From: Acidobacteriota bacterium
Lineage (GTDB): Bacteria > Acidobacteriota > Terriglobia > Terriglobales > SCQP01
NCBI GenBank assembly: GCA_021818955.1
Contig: JAKASR010000009.1
Location: 1-64,000 of the forward strand
Reading direction: 5' to 3'
DNA length: 64,000 nt
Shown: positions 30,498-38,249 of the stretch, piece by piece
How the letters are laid out: each line of letters starts with the position of its first letter
How positions within the stretch are numbered: the first letter of the stretch is position 1
Notes under the pieces: model-generated
The model's input: the letters and a program-made list of their open reading frames with translations, nothing else
Databases searched by the model: none
Told to the model about the DNA's origin: nothing
Made by a program: the position numbers and the translations under genes

Positions 30498-32744
30498 TTA
30501 ACCACGCACCGGCGGGTTAATCGAGCGATTGGGGCGGAAGTCGAGGGTCACGTTGAGCGGGTCGCCCTGGACATCGAGCAGATTGCAAAAGGTGCGATGG
30601 CCGCGGCGGCTAAATTCGAGCGAGACGCGGGAATTACCGACCTGGAGATGATTCAGCCGCAGCCAGTCGAGCGGGGCCGGCAGACGGGGATTGACGATGT
30701 GCAACTCATGGCGCACGGCCTGGGGGCGCAAGCCGAGCAGGCTGGTTAAGAGCAGGAACCAGGCGCCGGAGGCCCAGGCCTGCGGCGAGCAGGAGACGGG
30801 ATAAGGCACCGGCTCATCCCACTCGCGGCGTTCCACGCCGACGAACAGCTCCGGCAAGCGGTAATCGCGGAAAAAACGCGCGGCTTGAAACAAGCCGGTG
30901 AAGACGCGTTCCAGCGGCGCGGGAAACCCGCAGAGGGCGAGGCCATGCGCCAGCAGCGAATTATCATGCGGCCAGACGGAGCCGCGGTGATAGCTAAGCG
31001 GGTTGAAGACGGGCTCGTCGGCGGCGAGGGTGCGCACGCCCCAGCCGGAGAACATGCCTTCGCGCAGCAGGCGGGCGGCGACGGCGCGGGCGTGCTCGGC
31101 GGGCGCGATGCGGCTCCAGAGCAGGTGGCCGGCATTGGAGGCCACGCCCCGCACCGGCCGCCAGCCGGGGGGATGGCCGGAGGGGGAAGCATCGAGCGCC
31201 AGGGCGTAGTAGCGTTCCTCGGGCAGCCAGAATTCGCGATCGAAGCGGCGGGCGAACTCGGCAGCCTGGCGGCGCTGGCGGTCGGCTTCGGCCGGCTCGC
31301 CGAGCTGGCGCAACAGGCGCGACCAGCGATAGCGGGCGTCATAAGCATAGCCCTGCACTTCGCAGAGGGCGATGGGGGGGGAAGCGGGCTCGCCGTTGCG
31401 ATGCAGGATGGCGTCCCAGGAATCTTTCCAGCCCTGATTGACCAGGCCGCGCTCGGCCTGGCGCTGGTAGGCGAGCCAGCCATCCTGCGCGGCGCAGGCG
31501 CGATCGATCCAAGCCACGGCCCGCCGGGCGGCGGGCGCGAGTTCTTCCAGCAATTGCACATTGCCGGTCCATTGAAACCACTCGCTGAGAAGAATGAGAA
31601 ACAACGGGGTGGAATCAATCGAGCCGTAATAAGGGTCGAAGGGCATTTCGCCGGTACGGGTCATCTCGCCCTGGCGCAGCTCGTGCATAATCTTGCCCGG
31701 CTGCTCGTCATTGCGTTCGCAATCCCGGCGGCCCTGATAGCGGGCGAGGAAGCGGAGGATATCGGCGGCCAACTGCGGCTGCAACATCAGCGCCTGATAG
31801 CCGGCAAGGAGGGAATCGCGGCCGAAGGGGGTGGCGAACCAGGGAATACCGGCGGCCAGCGCGGGCCCGGCCTGGGTATCGGCGGCGGGAATGCGGAGCG
31901 CGAAAAAGTCGCTGACCGCGGTTTCCCAGCAGGCATTCCAGACATCGTCGGAGGATTCCAGCGAAGTGGAAGCCGCCAGCCAGCGGTGGTATTCGTTACG
32001 GCGGCGCTGGCGAGCGGCATCGAGACTGGAGTCCACCTGGGCGGGAGGGCGGCCTTCGGCGCGCGGTTCGATTTCCAACTCGATGGTCAACGACTCGCGC
32101 GGGGCGAGGCGCAAGCTATAGCCGGCGGCGGCGGCGCTCAAGCACCGCGGCGCCGGATGGAAGCGCAAGCGGGTTTCGCGGGTAACGCCGTCGAGCCCGC
32201 GATAGGCGAAACGGACCGAGTCGGCTTCGACCTGGGAGGGCAGATATTCGCCGCCGCGAGGGCGGCGCATACCCCGCACCTGGAAGACGTCGAAAAAATC
32301 GGCGGCAAAGCGGTATTCCAGCTCCAGCGACGCCGGCTGCAACTGGTAGTTTTCGACGGTGAGGCGGTCGAAGAGGCGCCCGCCCAACACCTGTTCGCGG
32401 CGGATGTGGACGGTATTGTCGGGCAAATCGAGCGATTCGCGGGCGGCATCGCCGCGCGTGGTCAAATCGATTTGGGAAGCCTGATTGGCGCGCGCCGAGG
32501 CGGAGAGCACGACGGTGCGGTGCCCGTTCACACACAGCTCGAGGTGGCTGAGAAAGCGCGTGTCCTGATAGAAGAAGCCGACATCGGGCGAGCCGGCGGG
32601 CTGGATGTCGCCGGCCAGCGTGGTGGCCAGGAAGATTTTACCTTCCAGCAGCGTGAGGTTGTTGACCCGGCGCGGCCCAGCCGGCATGGTATCGGCGGCG
32701 CCAACTGGAGGAAGCGAAGAAGTAGTGGAAGCAGAGAGAGCCAT
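30498..32744 (-). CDS. Glycogen debranching / amylo-alpha-1,6-glucosidase family protein
   Basis: NNLTLLEGKIFLATTLAGDIQPAGSPDVGFFYQDTRFLSHLELCVNG (GDE N-terminal domain), GIPWFATPFGRDSLLAGYQAL. Confidence 0.9.
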   Translation of the reverse strand: MALSASTTSSLPPVGAADTMPAGPRRVNNLTLLEGKIFLATTLAGDIQPAGSPDVGFFYQDTRFLSHLELCVNGHRTVVLSASARANQASQIDLTTRGDAARESLDLPDNTVHIRREQVLGGRLFDRLTVENYQLQPASLELEYRFAADFFDVFQVRGMRRPRGGEYLPSQVEADSVRFAYRGLDGVTRETRLRFHPAPRCLSAAAAGYSLRLAPRESLTIELEIEPRAEGRPPAQVDSSLDAARQRRRNEYHRWLAASTSLESSDDVWNACWETAVSDFFALRIPAADTQAGPALAAGIPWFATPFGRDSLLAGYQALMLQPQLAADILRFLARYQGRRDCERNDEQPGKIMHELRQGEMTRTGEMPFDPYYGSIDSTPLFLILLSEWFQWTGNVQLLEELAPAARRAVAWIDRACAAQDGWLAYQRQAERGLVNQGWKDSWDAILHRNGEPASPPIALCEVQGYAYDARYRWSRLLRQLGEPAEADRQRRQAAEFARRFDREFWLPEERYYALALDASPSGHPPGWRPVRGVASNAGHLLWSRIAPAEHARAVAARLLREGMFSGWGVRTLAADEPVFNPLSYHRGSVWPHDNSLLAHGLALCGFPAPLERVFTGLFQAARFFRDYRLPELFVGVERREWDEPVPYPVSCSPQAWASGAWFLLLTSLLGLRPQAVRHELHIVNPRLPAPLDWLRLNHLQVGNSRVSLEFSRRGHRTFCNLLDVQGDPLNVTLDFRPNRSINPPVRG

Positions 32745-32850
32745 GCCGGAGATAGCCAGTTAGATGCCCGCCCGCCAGCCCCCGCTTCCAGGAAAATAAA
32801 AGCCACTAGCGGCGCGCTCAAGGAAAGCCATTTCAATTACGCCAAGCCGC

Positions 32851-33711
32851 TTAGGTCAGGCGGCGCAGATAGGGCAAGCTGGCTTCCATCATGGGCAGGC
32901 TCATTTCCAAAAAATAATTGCGCACGCCGGCGCGGCGGGCGGCATGGAAAATGCGCGGCCAGTCGAGCGAATCTTTGGGCGGATGGGACTGGCCGAGGGG
33001 CACAATCCGGCGGGTTTTCGCCGACCAGCCCTGCAGATGCAAGGAAATGAAGCGACCGGGATAGCGGGTCAGATAGGTGAGCGGCCGCATGCCGAACTGG
33101 AGGGCGCTGATCTGGTACTGGAATTTGACCAATTTCGGATCGAGATATTGGAACAGCAGGTCGTAAACCCGCCGCTGGCCGACGAAGGCGTCTTCAAAAT
33201 TTTCATTATGCAAACCCTGCTGGATGCCGGCACGGGCGGCGCGCTCGGCGATCTGGTTGTATTCGCCGGCGGCCCGCTTGACGTCCTCGAGGGTGGGATG
33301 CCGGGGACCATCGAGCGAGGGCACCAGCATCTGGGTCAGGCCCAACTCGCGCGCCCAATCGAGGCGCGCGGGCTGCTGGGCGCGCAGTTCCTGAATGGTG
33401 AAATGCGAGCTGAAGCAGCGCAAGCCGGCCTCGGCGATAATGCGCCGCAACTGGGCGGGCTTATAGCGCGCCAGCCCGCCAAAGCCGTTATCGGCGTAAC
33501 CGACGGGGGAGCACAACTCGATATCCTGAAAGCCGGCTTGGGCCAGGAGGCGCAGCGTGCCGGGAAAATCGGCGGCAATGCGCCGGCGCACCGGCCAGGT
33601 CTGGCAACCGATGGGCAAGCCCAGGGGATTGGCCTCGAGCGGCAGCGCGGCGGCGGCGCAGCCGGTGGCGAAGAGGGCGGAGCGGAAGAGGAATTCGCGG
33701 CGAGTCGTCAT
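32851..33711 (-). CDS. Sugar phosphate isomerase/epimerase (Tat signal)
   Basis: MTTRREFLFRSALFATGCAAAALPLEA..., TIM-barrel QDIELCSPVGY. Confidence 0.85.
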   Translation of the reverse strand: MTTRREFLFRSALFATGCAAAALPLEANPLGLPIGCQTWPVRRRIAADFPGTLRLLAQAGFQDIELCSPVGYADNGFGGLARYKPAQLRRIIAEAGLRCFSSHFTIQELRAQQPARLDWARELGLTQMLVPSLDGPRHPTLEDVKRAAGEYNQIAERAARAGIQQGLHNENFEDAFVGQRRVYDLLFQYLDPKLVKFQYQISALQFGMRPLTYLTRYPGRFISLHLQGWSAKTRRIVPLGQSHPPKDSLDWPRIFHAARRAGVRNYFLEMSLPMMEASLPYLRRLT

Positions 33712-33824
33712 AGGAAGTTTCCCATCATCAGTTATCCGCCGGCGTTTGCCCATTGTCAATTTTCCACAGATGCCTCGCAAGGAGAGCGGGCGCCATGGCG
33801 GTGCGCGGGCAGGCCGGCGCGGCG

Positions 33825-35384
33825 TCAAGATTGCAGGGCATCCAGGGTCCAGGGGGCGCGGCGGGGCGGATTCAATTGGGCATTGGCGGCGGCCAGCGCG
33901 ACGGCGCGCGCGCGCGGGTGGGGCCGTCCGGCGGCGTCCAGGCCGGTAATGCGCTTGTTTTCCGCATCCCAGGTTAATTTGGTGGAAGCGCGCACGGCGA
34001 TGCAGCCGAGCAATAGCGCCTCGACCACGGCCTGCTCGAATTCATAATTGGCCCGCGGCGGCGGGCCGCCGCGGATGGCATCGAGCCATTCGCGATAAGC
34101 GCCGGGAGAAGGCGGCAGATTATCGGGGGGCGGAGTGAAGGCGCGCATGCGGCGGGAAGGAATCAGGCGCGGGTTTTGGCCTTCGAAGCCGCAGAGAATT
34201 TTGCCCTGGTCGCCGACAAACAGCAGGCCCTCGCCATCCTCGGGGCTATTCATCAACTCGCCGGCCGCCAGTTCCCGGGGCCGGGGCGGGCGCAGGTGCG
34301 CATCGTACCAGTAGAGATCGACGGGGGCGCGACCGGCGCGGGCGGGAAACTCCCAATGCACCAGTTCCGCCACCGGCCAGGACTCGGGAAAGCGGGGGGT
34401 AGAGCTGGCCTCGACCGCAGCGGGCGCGGTCAGCGCCAACACGCGAAAGATGGTATCGAAGCTATAGTTGGCCATATCGCCGATGGCGCCCTCGCCGAAG
34501 TCGTACCAGCCGCGCCAGACGAAGGGCAGATAGATATGGTTAAACGGGCGCGCCGGCGCGGGGCCCAGCCACAGATCCCAATCCAGGCCGTCGGGCACCG
34601 GCTCAGCTTGCGCCGGGCGCGCCAGGCCTTGCGGCCAATAGGGGCGCTGCGACCAGTTGTGCACCTGGCGCACCTGGCCAATTACGCCGGCGGCAATCCA
34701 TTCGGCGAGGTGGCGAGTGGCGACGGAAGCCTCATTCATGACCGCGACTTGAGTCGCCAGCCCGGTTTCGCGCGCCGCTTTGGCCATCAAGCCGCATTCG
34801 TAGATGGTATGCGCCATCGGTTTCTGGCTGAACACATGCTTGCCCTGGCGCAGCGCGTATAAAGCAATGTGGGCGTGCCAGTGGTCGGGCGTGCAGACGA
34901 CGACCGCATCCAGATCGCGCTCCTGGGCGAAGAGCTGGCGAAAATCGTTATAGGCATTGCACGCGCGCTCGCCGGACAGAGGGCGCACCTGCCGGTAATA
35001 GGCATCCACCAGGCGGCGCGCGGGCTCGCGGCCGCAGGTGGGGCCTTGCCAGCCGGCGCCCCAGGCGGGATCGTTCAACAACTTGCGTTCCTTGCCCAGC
35101 AACTCGCCCGGGCTCCATTCGGAATAATCGGCGCTTTCGCGATTCACATCGCAGACGGCCACGACGCGCACGTCAGATAACTTCAGGAAATCCATCATCA
35201 CGCGCGTGCCCTGCGCGCCGACACCGATGCAAGCGAGGTGGATGGGCTGATTGGGCGCCAGCCGCCGCGGGGCGGGAGAGGGCGCTTTCAGCAGCAGCGA
35301 ATAAGCGGCGGCGGATGCGCCGGCGCCGAGGAAGTCGCGCCGCGAAATGCCCGGCGTGGCGGCAGACTCATCGGAGAGGGACAT
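33825..35384 (-). CDS. Gfo/Idh/MocA family oxidoreductase (Tat signal)
   Basis: ISRRDFLGAGASAAAYSLLLKA, IHLACIGVGAQGTRVMMDFLKLSDVRVVAVCDVN, VVVCTPDHWHAHIALYALRQGKHVFSQKPMAHT. Confidence 0.93.
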   Translation of the reverse strand: MSLSDESAATPGISRRDFLGAGASAAAYSLLLKAPSPAPRRLAPNQPIHLACIGVGAQGTRVMMDFLKLSDVRVVAVCDVNRESADYSEWSPGELLGKERKLLNDPAWGAGWQGPTCGREPARRLVDAYYRQVRPLSGERACNAYNDFRQLFAQERDLDAVVVCTPDHWHAHIALYALRQGKHVFSQKPMAHTIYECGLMAKAARETGLATQVAVMNEASVATRHLAEWIAAGVIGQVRQVHNWSQRPYWPQGLARPAQAEPVPDGLDWDLWLGPAPARPFNHIYLPFVWRGWYDFGEGAIGDMANYSFDTIFRVLALTAPAAVEASSTPRFPESWPVAELVHWEFPARAGRAPVDLYWYDAHLRPPRPRELAAGELMNSPEDGEGLLFVGDQGKILCGFEGQNPRLIPSRRMRAFTPPPDNLPPSPGAYREWLDAIRGGPPPRANYEFEQAVVEALLLGCIAVRASTKLTWDAENKRITGLDAAGRPHPRARAVALAAANAQLNPPRRAPWTLDALQS

Positions 35385-35597
35385 GCTCGATTCCTTTCGC
35401 GGAGAGCGCAGATGCGACCTATTCTGAACGCAATCGGAAGCCACAGGCAAGCCGGGATGCGCCGCCGGCCGCGCATTCATCCTCGGCACGAATATTCCGC
35501 CGGGCAGTTTACAGCCCGCCCACGCCGGCCGGCGGGTTCACTTACCCAAGCGCGAACCGCAATTATGCCGCCGTGGCGGTGGGTTTGACGGCGGCGG

Positions 35598-35786
35598 GCG
35601 GCACGGCCGCTTTTACTTTTAGGCGCTGACGCTTTCGTAAAGGTCCGGCCGAAACCGGACGCATTGCGAATACTCATGGCTGCCGAAAGTTTATTGTCGT
35701 TAATAGGCGCGGGACCTAATAGGAACCCCGCGCTTCGGCCTGCGATTTCGGACGAAAACTGCTGTCCGACTCGGCCGTTAACGCTT
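35598..35786 (+). repeat. Dispersed hairpin repeat, copy 9 (full length, short-core form)
   Basis: Near-identical to copy 1. Confidence 0.95.
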
Positions 35787-36804
35787 GGGAAGTGGCGGCG
35801 AGCATGTGGCAATAGATGCGCTCGTAATCGGCCACCATGCGTTCCAGGCTGAAACGGGCGGCGACCCAGGCGCGGCAGGATTCGGCGGCGATTCCGGGCA
35901 CGGCGGCGCGGCGGGCCATTTCCGCCACATCACGACAGAGCCAGCCGGAAACTCCGGGAGCGATCACCTCGGGAGCGGCGCCGCGGGGAAAAGCCAGCAC
36001 CGGCGCGCCACAGGCCATCGCTTCCAGCATGACCAAGCCAAAGGGCTCTTCCCATTCGATCGGAAACAACATGGCGAGGGCCCCGCCCAGCAAGGCATTT
36101 TTCTCTTCCAGCCCGACCTCGCCCACATATTGGATGCGGCCATCCAGTTGCGGACGAATTTGCCGTTCCCAATACTCGCGAAAGATGGGCTGAATTTCGC
36201 CGGCAATTTTCAGCGGCAACCCGGCGCGCCGGGCAACTTCGATGGCAAGATGCACGCCCTTGATGGGGGCGATGCGGCCGAGAAAAACCAGCCATTCGCG
36301 CCGGCCACCGCCGAGGCGATAGGAGTTCAGGTCGATGCCGTGCGGCACCACATGCAGATGGGCAAAGCCGCGATAGGCGGCGCTTTGCGCCTGGCTGATG
36401 GCGATGAAGTGGACATCGGGGAAGTGCCGGTAGAACTCCGCCAGCGCCGGCTCCCAGGGGTGATGCAGAGTGTAGGCGACCGGGCCGGTGAAGAAGCGGG
36501 TGAAGGCCAGACCGGGGGCATTGTGCAAGTGGATTAAATCGCAATCGGCGGCCTCGCGGCAGGCCCAACTGGAATGATTCAAATCTTTTAAACTGCTGTG
36601 CAGATTATCGTGAATGGGCCATTCCGAGCGCGGATACAGGTAGCGCAATTCCACCTTCAAGCGGGACTCGCCGTTGGTATAGACGACGGGGTGGTGTCCA
36701 CGCCGGCGCAGCCCGAGCGCCAGATGCGCCAAATGCAGTTCCGTGCCGCCATAGCGAGGCGGGGGAACGGAAATGAACGGCGGAGCGATCAGGGCAATTT
36801 TCAT
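35716..36804 (-). CDS. Family 4 glycosyltransferase
   Basis: MKIALIAPPFISVPPPRYGGTELHLAHLALGL..., EEPFGLVMLEAMACGAPVLAFPRGAAPEVI; last ~24 codons lie in repeat copy 9. Confidence 0.9.
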   Translation of the reverse strand: MKIALIAPPFISVPPPRYGGTELHLAHLALGLRRRGHHPVVYTNGESRLKVELRYLYPRSEWPIHDNLHSSLKDLNHSSWACREAADCDLIHLHNAPGLAFTRFFTGPVAYTLHHPWEPALAEFYRHFPDVHFIAISQAQSAAYRGFAHLHVVPHGIDLNSYRLGGGRREWLVFLGRIAPIKGVHLAIEVARRAGLPLKIAGEIQPIFREYWERQIRPQLDGRIQYVGEVGLEEKNALLGGALAMLFPIEWEEPFGLVMLEAMACGAPVLAFPRGAAPEVIAPGVSGWLCRDVAEMARRAAVPGIAAESCRAWVAARFSLERMVADYERIYCHMLAATSQALTAESDSSFRPKSQAEARGSY

Positions 36805-36971
36805 GGCCACCTTCCCGGGCGAGAATCGAGGCGGCGCTCTCAGGCCAAGGCGCAAACTCTTTCGCATCGGGTATAGATGGACTGATGCCCCCGCGCTAGG
36901 GGCAGGCTGCATCGGCTTGACCGGCGAAGCGGCGCGGCCGGAGCCCGCCGGGGGGCGGGGCGGGCGCAGCA

Positions 36972-37394
36972 CTACCAGGTGTTATAGGCCGTGCCTTCGA
37001 GCGAGATCTGGCGGCTGCCGCTATGCACGTCCACGATTCCGGGCTGTTGCTGATCGACGCTCATGAGCGTATCGTCGGTGACCGGCACCCAGGTTTTATC
37101 GGAACGAGTAAACGGATCCACCGGCAACTGGCGCAGGTAGCCGGCGGTGACCAGGTCATCGAGCGATTGCGGCGCCTGCTGCTTATCGAGCGTGTACTGG
37201 TTAATGAGGCTGCGCATTTGATAAAGATCATCGCGCAAAACCGCCTCTTGCGAGCGCACCACGCTGGTGCGGTAGATGGGAATGCCGATGGACAGCAGCA
37301 CGAGCATGATGGCGATGACCACCATCAGCTCGACCAGGGTAAAACCGCGGCGGGAGCGGGAAGCGGAGCATGCGAAAGGAGACAACATTACCAA
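36972..37394 (-). CDS. GspG-like type II secretion / type IV pseudopilin
   Basis: RRGFTLVELMVVIAIMLVLLSIGIPIYRTSVVRSQEAVLRDDLYQMRSLINQYTLDKQQAPQSLDDLV. Confidence 0.88.
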   Translation of the reverse strand: MVMLSPFACSASRSRRGFTLVELMVVIAIMLVLLSIGIPIYRTSVVRSQEAVLRDDLYQMRSLINQYTLDKQQAPQSLDDLVTAGYLRQLPVDPFTRSDKTWVPVTDDTLMSVDQQQPGIVDVHSGSRQISLEGTAYNTW

Positions 37395-37918
37395 TCCTTG
37401 TAGGGGGTGCCGTCGAGCGCGGTGCCCTGACTGCGCGTATAAACGTCAAACACGTTCTGGCCGCCCCAGGAATCGGCATGGGGCGAATCCTGGTCGGAGC
37501 GCAGGCCCCAATCGAAGGAATTCGTCATGGGGTCTTTGGGGATACGGCGGAGGAAGCGGTAGCGCTTGCCGCCGGCATCCACGCCGCGCACCAGCGTTTG
37601 CAGATTGGGCGGATAGCCATCGGAATCCACCGCGACGCGAAACGCGCCCTGGTCGGCGGCGTCCTTATAACGATCGATGGCGCTGCGAATCTGATGCAGA
37701 GCATGCCGCAGCCGCTGTTCTTTTTCCCGCTGCACAACCACGCGCGCCATGGGCAGCGCCATCGAGGTCAGCACCAGCAGGATGGCGGTGGCCACGATCA
37801 ATTCAACCAGGGTCATGCCGTTCCGCCCGCGCCCGGCCGAACGCGGGCGCGAACACAGGCGAGCGCCCGACAAAGATGAAATCCGCAAGCCGCGGGATGG
37901 AGTGGATATGGGCTTCAT
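37388..37918 (-). CDS. Type II secretion-like pseudopilin
   Basis: NGMTLVELIVATAILLVLTSMALPMARVVVQREKEQRLRHALHQIRSAIDRYKDAADQG. Confidence 0.85.
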   Translation of the reverse strand: MKPISTPSRGLRISSLSGARLCSRPRSAGRGRNGMTLVELIVATAILLVLTSMALPMARVVVQREKEQRLRHALHQIRSAIDRYKDAADQGAFRVAVDSDGYPPNLQTLVRGVDAGGKRYRFLRRIPKDPMTNSFDWGLRSDQDSPHADSWGGQNVFDVYTRSQGTALDGTPYKDW

Positions 37919-38010
37919 GGAAAACTGCGCCCCGCCGGGCGGGGCCGCCCGGAATTGAAAAGCTGGGTTTCATTTTAAACGATTCCGCCGGAAAAATCCG
38001 GCTTCCGGCA

Positions 38011-38169
38011 GCGGCGGCGCGGACGCTTTGCTTTTTCGGCGCTGACGCTCGCCCCATCCAGCCCCTTCCAAGCGCAGCCGGGTGAGGACTCCGACTTTGC
38101 CTTTCCGGGCGCACGGCTCGCGAAATTGCCTGGGACAAGAACCACGGCCCGACCCGGCCGTGAACGCTT
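38011..38169 (+). repeat. Dispersed hairpin repeat, copy 10 (divergent subfamily)
   Basis: GCGGCGGCGCGGACGCTTTGCTTTTTCGGCGCTGACGCT...CGCGAAATTGCCTGGGACAAGAACCACGGCCCGACCCGGCCGTGAACGCTT. Confidence 0.75.
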
Positions 38170-38249
38170 CAGGTTTCTATAATGTAAAGGTAAGGGATCG
38201 AAACGCGGCGGGAGAGGGTCGCGCGCCATGAGGAGCCGAAAGGAAACGC

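Noticed and set aside
30885-33050. 721-aa + strand ORF antisense to the debranching enzyme
   Set aside because: Overlaps a clear glycoside hydrolase gene; composition typical of an antisense shadow frame.
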